A stretch of 64,000 nucleotides of DNA, taken from Plasmodiophora brassicae (taxonomy: Eukaryota; Endomyxa; Phytomyxea; Plasmodiophorida; Plasmodiophoridae). Position 1 is the stretch's first letter, and every line of letters begins with the position of its first letter. Where the stretch lies: positions 930,001 to 994,000 of the forward strand of contig JASFAU010000003.1 of the NCBI GenBank assembly GCA_039704465.1, written 5' to 3'. A program made the position numbers and the translations under genes. The notes beneath the pieces are model-generated. The model saw only the letters and a list, made by a program, of their open reading frames with translations, ran no database searches and was not told the DNA's origin. This document shows positions 48,515-59,425 of this stretch, in pieces.

Positions 48515-50413
48515 ATGGGCGATGCAGGACCGGACGTGGCGTCGTCCGACAACCGCCTGGACGAGCCGATCTACGTGCGCAGGTCGAAACGGATGGTGCG
48601 GGGGCGGGCGACGGCGTCGTCGTCGTCGGCGCTGGCGCGGATCGGGGCCGTGGTCTGGGCGGGGCGCTCCTGGCAGCTGGGGGCGGTCAGCATCGCGCTC
48701 GCCGTGATGTACGCCTGGTCGTACAACTACTTCGCCGAGCTGACCGGCGACTTCACGCAAGCGGTCGTCGACCGGGACACGCGGCGCTTCTCGGCGGCCC
48801 TGTTCTGGCTGGCGCTGACCATCGTGATCGGGTCGCTGGCGTCCACCGCCATGCTGTACGTCGGCGAGCGCATGACGCTGGGCGTCTGGCGTCGCCGCCT
48901 GACCGACCACATCGCCGATCGGTACTTCCGCCCCCGGGTCAGCTTCCAGATGACGCTGCTGGACGGGCGTATCAGTGACGCCGACCAGCGCATCGCGTCC
49001 GATGTGACGGCGCTCTGCCAGCACTGCAAGATGGTCGTGTTCGGCGCGCCCATGTACATGGGCGTCCTGCCCGTCGTCATATCGACGGCCTGGTTCTGCA
49101 CGACGCTCTGGATCAAGGTCGGATGGTTCTGCCCGATCGCGTCGATCGCGTTCTTCCTCGTCTTCGCTGGGGTGAACCGGGTCCTGATGACCCGCGTCCA
49201 CGACGTCGTCAAGAAGGGGCTGGGCGCCATCGGCGCGTACCGGTTCGCCCACACGTACCTCCGCCTCCACGCCGAGACGGTCGCGTTCCTGGCCGGCCAC
49301 GATCGGGAACGGCAACGCAGCGACGCCTGCCTGGACAACGTGCTCGACTACTCCATGCAGGAATCGCGATGGCATGTGCCGATCAACTTCAACGCCAACG
49401 CGTTCTACTGGGGCACCGGCGCCATCGCATACATCGTCCCTGGCCTGGCGTGGTTCATGCTGAAGCAGGACCTCGACGTCAACACGTTCGTGGCGGTCGC
49501 CACGATCATCTCGTCGATGCTGTACCAGCTCGCGTACCTCATCCAGCTGTCCCAGGAGATCACACAGCTGCTGGCCGTGGCCGATCGCGTTGCCGAACTG
49601 CTCGACGTCCTGGACGACATTGCGGACGCCAACCAGCGCAACGACCTGCTGACCGATGACAGCTCCGACGAGGAAATGACGGCGATGATCCGGATCCAGG
49701 TGGACGGGAAGCGGACCCCGCTTCGAAGGACCAGCCCGGGCAAGTTTGTCGCCTACGATCGCATCGTGTTCGATATGGTCCAGTTGAAGACGCCAACTGG
49801 GCGGATCCTGTTCCCCGGCGGCGTCAGCTTCGCGGTCGAAGCCGGTGGCAAACGAAACGTGCTCGTGATGGGCCCGAACGGCGTCGGCAAGTCCAGCCTG
49901 CTGCGCGCTCTGGGCGACCTGTGGCCCATCCATTCGGGCCGCATCATGAAGCCGCCCGCTGGCGTGTACTATCTCCCACAACGCCCCTACCTGTCGCTCG
50001 GCACGCTTCGCGAGCAGATTGTATACCCGCTCGGCGAGGAACTCCTGAGCGATGCGGAGGCGACCAGATTGCTGACGGCCGTCCAGCTGTCGAACCGGGC
50101 AAGGGACCTGAACTTCGTATGCCCTTGGCCGGAGATCCTGTCGGTCGGCGAACAGCAGCGCCTTGGCGTTGCGAGGCTTCTGTTCCACAAACCGCGTTTC
50201 GCCATTCTGGACGAATGCACGTCGGCAATGGATGAGGACGTCGAGCAGGACATTTACCAGCTGCTGCTGAACAGCGGTGCCGGTCTCCTGTCAGTTGCGC
50301 ATCGATCAACCGTCCTACGATTTCACCACGATCTAGTCAAGATCGACCGCGATGGCCGCTGGCACATTCAGCGCCTTGAACCGCCCAAGGTCGATCTGGT
50401 TGGTGTTGTATAA
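48515..50413 (+). CDS. ABC half-transporter, ABCD/YddA-like
   Basis: A single exon of 632 aa. The ABC_membrane_2 transmembrane region spans about residues 50-345 (SWQLGAVSIALAVMYAW, FTQAVVDRDTRRF, YVGERMTLGVWRR). The nucleotide-binding domain has Walker A GPNGVGKSS, Q-loop YLPQRPY, signature LSVGEQQRLG and Walker B FAILDECTSAMDE, then the switch His in SVAHR. Subfamily D proteins import acyl-CoA into peroxisomes or cobalamin from lysosomes. The signature with GEQQRL resembles the bacterial YddA/SbmA group more than peroxisomal ABCD1-3. It is intronless and very GC-rich, unlike neighbours, so bacterial origin is possible. Substrate and organelle are unknown. Confidence 0.88.
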   Translation: MGDAGPDVASSDNRLDEPIYVRRSKRMVRGRATASSSSALARIGAVVWAGRSWQLGAVSIALAVMYAWSYNYFAELTGDFTQAVVDRDTRRFSAALFWLALTIVIGSLASTAMLYVGERMTLGVWRRRLTDHIADRYFRPRVSFQMTLLDGRISDADQRIASDVTALCQHCKMVVFGAPMYMGVLPVVISTAWFCTTLWIKVGWFCPIASIAFFLVFAGVNRVLMTRVHDVVKKGLGAIGAYRFAHTYLRLHAETVAFLAGHDRERQRSDACLDNVLDYSMQESRWHVPINFNANAFYWGTGAIAYIVPGLAWFMLKQDLDVNTFVAVATIISSMLYQLAYLIQLSQEITQLLAVADRVAELLDVLDDIADANQRNDLLTDDSSDEEMTAMIRIQVDGKRTPLRRTSPGKFVAYDRIVFDMVQLKTPTGRILFPGGVSFAVEAGGKRNVLVMGPNGVGKSSLLRALGDLWPIHSGRIMKPPAGVYYLPQRPYLSLGTLREQIVYPLGEELLSDAEATRLLTAVQLSNRARDLNFVCPWPEILSVGEQQRLGVARLLFHKPRFAILDECTSAMDEDVEQDIYQLLLNSGAGLLSVAHRSTVLRFHHDLVKIDRDGRWHIQRLEPPKVDLVGVV

Positions 50414-50528
50414 AGTCGCGCTGGAACACAAATCATTTGTACATAATACAAAATCAAACGATGAGGTACATTGCAACCGTGGTTGTGTATGTTCCTGTAG
50501 AATAATGAAGCGTTCGCGTGCACGTCTA

Positions 50529-53172
50529 TCACTCGACGGCGACGCGGAACTCATCAGCCAGCGGATGAATTGCACTCGCGCGGCGCATGAACTCCTCGAC
50601 GTCCGACCGTTCAAAGTGCTTCTGAAGAACGCCACTAGCCGAGCGACATACATCGAGGGACGCACCACCCGACGACGAATCGTTCGGGAGCGGCATTATC
50701 AGTGACAGCGCTGATCTGGACTCCCCACCGGACACTAGAAGGACTTGGGCGGCATGCAGACGATCTGGGTACTCGCCATCGCGACAACGCTTGACAACGC
50801 TCTCAGCCCAGGCTTCGACGGACGAGAAGGACGGCGGGAGCAGGCCGCCACGTTCGGCATCGATAACGGTCGAGACGATGTCGTCCACTGCCTGGAGATG
50901 ATTGTGGAGAGCATCGATGGCAGCAAGCTCGTACACAGGAGATGTCACGCCGACGAGACCGCGAAGTTGAAGGAGATGGCGAACCACGAGAAGGGGGCGC
51001 TTCATCCGCGAGTAGACCTCACACGACAGGAGATGGGTTGTGGGCCATTGCGCAGAGAACGACTGGAGCCCATGAAGCAATTTCGTGGCATCGGCCAGTG
51101 GGGTCGCCGTCTTGGCTAACTTCTCACCGAGAGGGTCGGGATCAGACGGCTTCGATGAGGCCGTCGCCTTCTGGGCAGCTGCCTCTTCAGCCTTCTTCGC
51201 GGCGCGTCTAGCCTTCGCCGCTGCTCGTTTGTCCAATCCGTTCGGCGTGCCGCTACCGTCTGTTGCAGACGATGCCGCTCGCAGCGACTCGTCGAACAAG
51301 CCGATGTAGGCAGAAATGGCACCCTTCGCTGCCCGACGATAGAATCGATGACCGGTGAGCGTATCCTCCCACTGCAACATGGAGATGTAGGATGAGAGAG
51401 TTTGCCGACGAATGCAGTACGTATGGAAATCGAACTGGTCTTCCTGGATGTCCGCAAAGTGGTTGAACACCTGACACGAAACCATCAGAAACGTGAGTCC
51501 TCTGACAGCGAGAACGATGACGATACCGATGTGAACTTCTTTAGGGCCGGACCGATTTCCTTCGATGCAACCAGCGCTTCGGCCAATGCAAGCTCGTACC
51601 ACATGCACTGCATATCAGTGAGGGATATGAGCGTGTCGCCGTCTCTCAAGAACAGGGCAACAACACGGGCGGCTTCGTCGATGAGACCGCAACGGAACGC
51701 ATACCGTACGGTTTTCGTGTTCAGGAACCGGTCCTGCAAATCGTTGACGCGCGCGGATTCCATCGTTTCATGGGCTTTCGCAAGCGCGCCGCAATGCTTC
51801 AGCAAGCGCGCCTTCAGGATCAGGAGGTCGATGCGGTCAGATGCCGACGCGTGTTCAATTGCCGACTCCAGCGCATCGAGACCTCGTCGCGGCTCACCGA
51901 CGAAATCGTAATGCTGCGCAAGCAAGGCCAGAGCCCAAACGCTAGATTCATCGGCTTGGGCGGCTTGGATGATATCGGAAAGGGCTTGGCGTTTAGCAGG
52001 GTCGGCGTAGAGACGTCGCAGCGATCGGAAGAGCGAAGGGATCCCTTTGCGGACGCCAGTCGCAATGTAATCAGCAGCAATTCTTTGGAAGATACCGTCA
52101 TCGGTAATGACATCAAGCGGGACAATCTTGCAGAGATTCGATTGGGGGTGCGAGCTGGACAGCCGCGCGTACGTTTGTTCAACGTCGTCATCCGAGCACT
52201 GGCGAGAGCGTAGGCACTCGACCAATCCGTCGTGGCACGCCTGATAATCGGGGTTCTTCTCGATCAGATCCTTGTAGATGCGCTCGGCGGGCTCCATATC
52301 GCCAATCGATCGGTAAAGGTCTGCCTCATTGAGCGACAGCTCAAACTCATCGAGGACGTACGGCCGAATCTGGTCGATCAGTTCCAGGGACTTTTGCAAG
52401 TCGCCCGTTTGTCGAACGAGTCGAAGCTTATACATGAGCATCTCGGAATGCTCGATGGATCGCTCGAGCGTCAGAGTGGACTGGTAGGTGTCCAGAATCG
52501 ACAGGGCACTCTGTACGTGACCATTCAAGTAGGCGCCGACGCTGTACGAAATCCAGTTGATTCGTTGAGCGGACTGCATGACGAGGATCTTCCTTCGCGT
52601 CTCCTCGTATCCCGGTGTGTCCCTCATCTGCATCTGAAGCAGAGACAGGTCACGAAGGATCTGCACGTTCTCAGGATCGATACGTAATGCGTTCAAGTAG
52701 CACTTAATCGCCTGACCGTAATCTACATGCCGAAGAAGCACGAATCGTTAGCGAACAATGCGGTGGACGTAGTCAATCAACCGGTGTCAGTACCTCTATT
52801 GGCTCTATGGTAAAGGCCAAAGACGTGCCAGCAAACGTGCGATTTGATATTGAAACGTAGCCCTCGCTTGATATCCTCAAGGGCTTCATCGCCACGTCCG
52901 AGGCAGTTCAGGACCAGGCCCCGCATGGCACACGTCTCGCCATGTTGCGGGTGCGCCTTCAGAATCGTATCGCATGTTCGCAGACCCTTCTTATACTGTT
53001 TCGTCTCGTAGGCCTTGACGACCTGCTTGAACAGCGTCTGGTGCTTGGACGGAAGATTCTGGTCGGCCACCGCGGGGGCGGCCTTTGCGGGCGCCGCCGC
53101 CGAACCCGACTGCTGGGGCGCTGCATCGGCGGATGCCTGGCCACGAGCACCGCGGCCACCCTTCCGGACCAT
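50529..53172 (-). CDS. NAA15: NatA auxiliary subunit NAA15
   Basis: Exons 52794-53172, 51527-52722 and 50529-51470 give 838 aa (human 866). Conserved blocks are LPSKHQTLFKQVVKAYE, NIKSHVCWHVFGLYHR, DYGQAIKCYLNALRIDPENV, ILRDLSLLQMQMRDTPGYEE and DQFDFHTYCIRR. TPR helices run the whole length, with a Lys/Ala-rich basic segment near residues 610-660, as in the family. It anchors the catalytic subunit NAA10 to ribosomes for co-translational N-terminal acetylation. The Ala/Pro-rich first 40 residues are lineage-specific. Confidence 0.93.
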
Positions 53173-53297
53173 CGATGAGGATTCTTCAAAGCTCTGACGA
53201 TTGTCCCCTGCAAAGTCCGTGCGGAGTCGCTGACATGCAGCACCTGTTTTCGCCCCCGGGCGGGGCACCCCGCAGCAGAGAGGGTTGAGGGTTCACG

Positions 53298-53504
53298 ATG
53301 AGCGCTCACAAGGGCACGACGGTTCCGGGACGTAGCCAGCCGGAATGGCTTTCGCCGTGGGCGCGTCGCATGAACAACATCCGAGGCAAGCTCAGTGCAT
53401 ATCGTTTGCAGCAACGCGCTTCGTACCACTGCACCACATATTTGTTACACCATGGTGCAAGCTGGAAACTCTCGGTCACTGTGGTCGACATCCAGCAACG
53501 CTGA
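53298..53504 (+). CDS. Short hypothetical ORF, 68 aa
   Basis: An ATG at 53298, 125 nt from the divergent NAA15 start, opens 68 codons that end 23 nt before the convergent TAF6 stop. The sequence is basic with a WLSPWARRMNNIRGKL segment. There is no domain or signal. Position between two genes makes it plausible, but it could be chance. Confidence 0.33.
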   Translation: MSAHKGTTVPGRSQPEWLSPWARRMNNIRGKLSAYRLQQRASYHCTTYLLHHGASWKLSVTVVDIQQR

Positions 53505-53526
53505 CGTAGGGAACGCCAGACTGAAT

Positions 53527-55007
53527 TTATATAAAGGTAGTAGCCAATTGGGAATCTGAATTCAGCATGTAGGGGTGCATGGCTTCGCCAAATAAGTCGC
53601 GAAGAACGCCGATCGTTTCAAAGCCATCCTCAGCGTCCGCAGCACTGATCTCCTCGGACGAGGGACTCTCTAGGATGTGATATCGGTACAGCACGCCACA
53701 CGCATGCTGAAGAGCACCGGTGCAGTACTCGGCTTCAAGGCGCTTCGTCGGGTTCTTGGTGTTCTGCAATTCCGGTTCTAGCAGCTGATAGAACAGAGGG
53801 ACATGCGGAAGAACAAGAACCCGCATGACGTTAGGGCCCAGCGCTTCCAACCCACGTATTGCGCCATAATGGGTCGTTAGAGGCCGTTTCGGATCCAGCA
53901 ACGCCTTGGCAAGCGTCTTGGTGATTCGCGGCTGCAGGTTCTGGTACAGCGGGCCGTACTGTTTGCAGATGTGGGCGACCAGTGTTGCGCTGGTGTCGCG
54001 CAGAGACCAGTGATCTTCAGTGGGTAGCCGGCACAGATGTCTGCCAACCAGACAGGTCAGGATCGGCGGCATCAGCTGATGCAGGTAGGGCTCAATCTGC
54101 ATGTGCGGGCTCGACAGCATTGCATGCGCCAGACGCATGGCCGCCCTGAGCTGAAGCAAGTCACGCAGGTTGGAGTTGACTTGGTCGGCGATGAACTGGA
54201 CAAAGTACGGAACGAGTTGGTGCAGGCCCGCATCACGTTGGACGCTCAACAGAACCGCACGCTGTAGCTGAGCATCGCCCGAGCGTAAGCCAAGCGTCAC
54301 TTGCTCGTAATACATCTGCTGTTCCTTGGAAAGTACATGTCTTACAACGCTCTTCACAGTTGTCTGCTCGCCGTCGCCATTGGGCACGTTATCAGCCTGA
54401 GACGATGGCGTTGGGTTCGGTGGAATTCTTGGTTGTACCCCATGGACGGCAAGCCAATGGACAGAGAACGTCGTATCAGCAGGTGCAGGAGGCAGCCCCT
54501 GAGTCAACACTGATTCCAGTGCGACGTCATCATCGCACACGTAGAACAGATCCGGGTACCTACATGCCAATGATCAGTCCTTATCTTCCCTTGTCCGCAA
54601 ACGGTGAGACGGCAGACCCTTCAACTCGTCGAAACGACAGTTGATTGGAGCAGTTGTATCCATACAGTGGCTAAAACTTTGATCAGCGGAGCAGTGAAGC
54701 GTCCAGAGCATAACACACATACAGGAACATTTCTGAGGCGTAAAGCGCTGTCAACGTCCTGCACGAGAAGTTTGTCTCGATAGCAGTGGTTGGCAAACTT
54801 CAGCGCGTCCTGCGTGATCTGTCTCAGGCGATACTCGACTTCGGCGGCGACTGCCTCGGCCAGGGCCGCATCCAGGTTCTCAATGCCAATATTCTCAGCG
54901 ATTGCCCGCACGGAATCGGATCGAATGATGGCGCCCTCTACGCCGCCACCGCTGGCATCGTCGGCGGCGGTGGCCGACGTGGCTCCGGCTGCCGACGCCG
55001 CCAACAT
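53527..55007 (-). CDS. TAF6: TFIID/SAGA subunit TAF6
   Basis: Exons 54729-55007, 54603-54670 and 53527-54559 give 459 aa. The histone fold at about residues 30-95 reads SVRAIAENIGIENL and QDALKFANHCYRDKL, with DVDSALRLRN at the end. The linker PLYGYNCSNQLSFRRVEG matches TAF6. The C-terminal TAF6C HEAT domain has LLPYFVQF-like and HLCRLPTEDHWSLRDTSA blocks. TAF6 pairs with TAF9 in TFIID. One intron is only 43 nt. The ATG at 55007 is the first in frame before the histone fold. Confidence 0.92.
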
Positions 55008-55190
55008 ACCGTTCCAGTCGCCACGGACTTGACAGCGTGATCGCCGTGTCCCGCTGCCGAGCAAGCTCAGATGCGGAAGCACCCAGCAGTTGATGACGAC
55101 ATACAGAAGTTATACTATACGCCCGGGGGGCGATACGGGCGTTTATATTCTGGTTTATCGCTGTGCAATCTCGTGCAAACAGGCGTTGTC

Positions 55191-55544
55191 TCAGCAGCGG
55201 ACGCCAGCCAGCCGCTTGATGAAGTGTGCTGGGCGCCTGGGCCGTCCAACCTCTGAACTGACGTGCGACTCCTGGTCGTCATAGTCAAACGAATACTTCG
55301 TCTGTCCGAACGCGGTTTCTGGAATGAAGTCGTTGTCCATATCCCTGGCAATGCGGCGGCAGACTGCCTGATTTGCTAGGGGCAACTCGCGATGATGGCA
55401 GAGGCGTAGTCGACAAGACGAATAGGGATTTGTGCGCTGACAGTCAGGTGCAAGCTAACGCAGGATCTGGAGTCCCTTCCATTAGGACGTGTGGTGAAGC
55501 AGGCAAGCGACCAGCTCGTGGAAGGTGGTTGGACAGAACGTCAT
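55191..55544 (-). CDS. Small protein, 92 aa, not recognised
   Basis: Exons 55512-55544 and 55191-55436 join in frame. The central part (DMDNDFIPETAFGQTKYSF) looks like genuine coding sequence, and five Cys sit in the first half. The first exon is only 11 codons and its intron is 75 nt, so the start is uncertain. It is divergent from the 55780 gene. Confidence 0.4.
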
Positions 55545-55605
55545 AGGACTGAATTCCTGTGAACGCCACCTCGGCTTGCCACAGGTTAGCAGCGACCAGA
55601 GCAAA

Positions 55606-56685
55606 TAGAGTTATCCGTAAACCCCCTATACTGACAGCGAGTCACAGTCTGTTCACCATCAGAATGCGTGCGCGGCCTCGTCAGGAGGTTCCAGATATAG
55701 ACTCACAGTCAAACTTTGAAAGGCCTCTGGGACGGTCCCCAAAAAGTTTTCAACTTCACTGTGAGTTGCGGTGGACGCCATGGACACGCCTTCGTCGTCT
55801 TCCAGCGAGAGCAACACCTGTGGTCAAGTGGCTGCGGGACCAGAAGGTCATGACCAGCCCGAGCAGTCCGAATCCAAGCCGAAAGCAAAGAAGCTTCGGG
55901 AGTTGCGACGGCCGCAAGAAGGCGTGACGCAAGTAGTTCCAGGGGCGGTCTGGAAACAGGTCAGGTTCATGAGGGCCTCTCGTGCTCTTGTAACTGATTT
56001 GCGTTTCAAGGTATACGCTGACTACCGACAAAAGTTTGCCGCTTCGACGTTCTGCGAGGCGATTTTTAAAGGTTCGCCTTCGCGACACGCTCCTCGAGCG
56101 AAAGCCCGGTACTTCAAACACGGAGAACGTACCGAAACGGGAGCTTTACGCCAAGTCGGTGATCGAGACACTGCAAGAGGAACGTCATCCAATTGCGTGA
56201 CTCGATCGTGCAGAGGCAGATGCCGGAAAAGACGAAGCCCCGGGTTGAGTCGCCATCTCCCCCCGACACGGCGGCTCTCAAGAACAAGGCGCAGGCTCTG
56301 TTATCCCAGGCAATGGCGTTGACGCAGATCGCGAAATCGATGCACGATCGAGGTCGCCTAACCGAGGCCCGGATCAAGCAAACGCAACTCGCAAACCTGA
56401 AGGAGCTCCGTGTTGCGGGCGTCATTTCGGACGAGGAGTTCAGGCAGCAGACCCGTATCCTTATGGGGCTGTAATGATCAAGTGTATTCGATAAAGGCCC
56501 TTCGCACTTGTCAATAATCTCCATCCCATACGTAGAGGTTCTTGGCGTACCCACGCTGGAGTCTCAGACTGATAGTCAGTCACACTAAGTTGATCAGGTT
56601 TGCGGATAAACGAAAAAACTGAGTGCCAGCTGTAACTGAAAGCCACAGCTGTGAGAAACTGACAGCAAGTTTACGGATAACTCTA
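55606..56685. mobile_element. 1.08-kb segment bounded by 17-bp terminal inverted repeats
   Basis: 55606-55622 reads TAGAGTTATCCGTAAAC, and 56669-56685 is its exact reverse complement. The outermost TA could be a TA target duplication, as in Tc1/mariner elements. A related word, GTTTGCGGATAAAC, sits inside at about 56600-56613, and CTGACAG/CACAG words recur near both ends. No transposase is inside; the segment contains the spliced gene at 55780-56474. Confidence 0.5.
55780..56474 (+). CDS. 192-aa protein with short C-terminal helical domain
   Basis: Exons 55780-56010, 56072-56158 and 56214-56474 join in phase 0. The N-terminus is Ser-rich, then basic. The last 75 residues are helical and end DEEFRQQTRIL. 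That end resembles SHOCT-type oligomerisation modules, where a helix precedes GxIsxeEFexkK. The role is unknown. The gene lies within the inverted-repeat segment. Confidence 0.5.
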
Positions 56686-57383
56686 ATGACTTTTCATTGA
56701 TCGGATGAGGCAATACTTGGAACACGCTTGGAGCACGGCGCGATCACGATCAACAGCAGAATATTCGGAATGCCTCGGTCGTCGAAATCACAGGCGACGG
56801 ATTCAGATGTGCAAATGGCGGTTACCAGCCGTGACAAGCGCCCATTCCGAATTCGAGATTGCGTCTGCAACCTGAGCAGTGGCAGGCAGAGCTACCGCAT
56901 TTAACAGGGCGAACGCGCGTTGCCCGGCAGTGGAACCCTGGGCTGGACATGTTCGAGAGCATAGAAGGCGCGATGGCTCGTCGGGCGACAGCACGAAATG
57001 CCTCTGCAGGATGCGTCTTGCAGTCGGCAACATCCAGATCGTATTGGACAACGCTTGCAACGTGAACTCGTCTGATCTCTCACGTCATCGCCCAAGGACA
57101 CCCATGTACCGGCAAGTCACAAGTCCCAACGCACAAGCCCGGCGACGCAGACAAGTCCGTTGGGAGTGCGGCTCCGAAACGTTACCGGCCCGCACCACAG
57201 CGGTGAGCCGTTTCGGGACGGGTCCCTCACTGGTTGGCATCGAGCGCGGGTCCCGTGCGCGTTTGAAGGCATGCATGACCGGCATGACCGGCATGCATGG
57301 CGGACGTGCCGTGGACAACCGGCCGCGCATAAATTCGCGTCACGGCAAGGGCCGACCTCCGGGCGACAGCACTTTGTTCTCGC
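56686..57383. other. Intergenic about 700 nt
   Basis: No gene is supported here. At 57269-57300 a GGCATGACC unit is repeated and flanked by GCATGCATG palindromes, about 85 nt before the phosphatase start. Confidence 0.4.
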
Positions 57384-59328
57384 ATGCTGGTCATGATGTG
57401 GGGGATTGTGCTGCTGACAGTGCTCGTCAACTGCTATGCGTCGTATCCGATCACGTCAATGACCATGGTCGTCGGTCCAGACAGCGCCTGTCCGGAAGGT
57501 ACAACGCGGATGTCGGACCCGCTCGGGTCTCCAGGGTTGTGGCCCGGTCCACTCGTCTACTTGTGCCTGGGGCGTGACCCGGCGAAACCCCACATAACGT
57601 CGTTGACGTTTATCGAATCGGTTTGGCAGCGTCGCGTCGCGAGATGCCCTCCGGGATGGGAGCGTATCGGCGCTGTTAATCGTCGACGCTTCTCCTACTG
57701 GCTTCTGCTCTGCGTGTCCTACGACTCGCCTGACCAGCACGGCATCGAAGACCTTTCCGTCGTCACTGGTGGTGATCCATGTCCGCACGGTTTCACCCAG
57801 ATGTCCCAGAATCTCAATGCCGGGTGGATTACTTCAACGTCTGCGTTCCTCTGTGTCGCTGGCAGTTTGGCCGCCCCACCTGCCATGATGCGCCTTGCGA
57901 TTATCAACCAGACAGCCGTGTCGGTCAGTTGGACAACTTGGCGCGGGTTGACATCGTCGGCGTTGTACAATCCAGTGGTCGTATTTGGGAACGGGACCGG
58001 GCGACACGATGAGAAGGTGGCAGGTACGACGCGCTCGTACTCTTCCGACTACCATCACGACGTCGTTATTGCTGGGCTGAAACCCAACGGGCGGTACTTT
58101 TACCGATGCGGTGACGAGGGCCGCGGCCTATCCATCGAAGCGTCGTTCGAGATGCCACCTGACGGGAACGCACCATTCACTGCGGTTGTTGTTGGCGACA
58201 TGGGCACTGACAACAGCCAATCAACCCTGAAGCGTATGCTTGAGAGGCGTGACAGCTCGAGTTTCTTCATGCACGTGGTAAGGTGATCCGCATTTCTCTT
58301 CGTAGGTCTCTTGCGATCTAACCGTGTCCCCGTTGGTAGGGCGATCTTGCTTACGCCGATGACAGGGACCACATTGGATCCAATCCAGACTTCGAGGTCA
58401 TATGGAACGACTGGCAGGCAGCAATAACACCGATTGCGTCGGTCAAGCCGTACATGGTACTTCCAGGCAACCACGACGTGTCATGTCATTCTTTCGGAGA
58501 CATATGGTATCACGTTTGACGTCGCTCCTCGTAAACACTTCCCCAATATAGTCGTACAGGTGCCACAAATCAATGACGAATTTCACTGTATTCAATACCC
58601 GGTTCAGAATGCCTTCTCTCGAGTCTGGAGGCGTCTTGAACCTATGGTACTCATTCGACTATGGTCCAGCACACTTTATTGCAATCAACACCGAGTCCGA
58701 CTACGAAGGTGCGCCAACAACCCCTCGCACCGTCATCGGGAACCGAGGTGATCCATCTCTTCTTTCTGTGGTATGCGCGGTGGTATCTAATTGTTGCTTG
58801 GTCCCAGGTGGTGGATTTGGTAATCAAATTGCATGGCTGCGAAAGGACTTGGAGCGCGCCGCCGCGAATCGGAAGGCGAGACCATGGATCATCGTCATGG
58901 GTCATCGGCCATTGTATTCCAGTCACGTCAATGACTTCCCCAGACGGCAGCAGGAGAAAACACGAGCTACTTTTGAGGGCCTGTTCTTGGAGTTTAAAGT
59001 AGATCTGTACCTCAGCGGGCACGTTCACTCGTACGAGCGCTCGTACCCTGTGGCGAAGTCGCAAACGCTGGGCGCTCATTACACGAACCCTGCTGCTCCG
59101 GTATACGTTGTCAACGGCGCTGCAGGGAACATTGAAGGACATGATCCGTTACCTGACGATGCCCCTAGCTGGTCAGCATTTCGCCTATCGAACAAGTACG
59201 GATACGGCGTTCTCGACATCTTCAACCATACCTGCCTTCGCTGGCAGTTCTACTCTGCAGATTCCGACCTTCTCGAGGACGCATTCAGCATAGTCAAAAC
59301 CCCCATTGCACGCGTCGCTGCAATGTGA
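57384..59328 (+). CDS. Secreted purple acid phosphatase with N-terminal MABP-like repeats
   Basis: Exons 57384-58277, 58340-58506, 58560-58747 and 58808-59328 give 589 aa. A signal peptide (MWGIVLLTVLVNCYA) leads. Residues 20-165 hold three related beta units with PITSMTM, CPEGTTRM and LVYLCLGRD, then ITSLTF, CPPGWERI and LLLCVS, then CPHGFTQM and FLCVAGSL. These resemble MABP-type repeats. The fibronectin-like PAP N-domain follows (AVSVSWTTW). The catalytic domain shows all metal motifs: VVGDMGTDN, GDLAYADD, GNHDVSC, VMGHRPLYSSH and SGHVHSYERSYP. It would hydrolyse phosphate esters outside the cell or in vacuoles. The added N-terminal module is unusual. Confidence 0.88.
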
Positions 59329-59425
59329 CCACGGTTATGATAAACGGATGTGCGGATCGCTTCGTCATCATGGTCGTCATTGTATCGAATAGCGTCTCGT
59401 TTCAAAGTCCAACATCGCGCATTGT

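Noticed and set aside
48308..50188. 626-aa open frame on the minus strand opposite the ABC transporter
   Set aside because: It is the antisense shadow of a GC-rich gene whose plus strand has all ABC motifs; its own product is low-complexity and unlike any family.
55559..55927. 122-aa plus-strand ORF overlapping the 55780 gene
   Set aside because: It is out of phase with the exon chain that joins three exons cleanly, and its product is Arg/Pro-rich noise.
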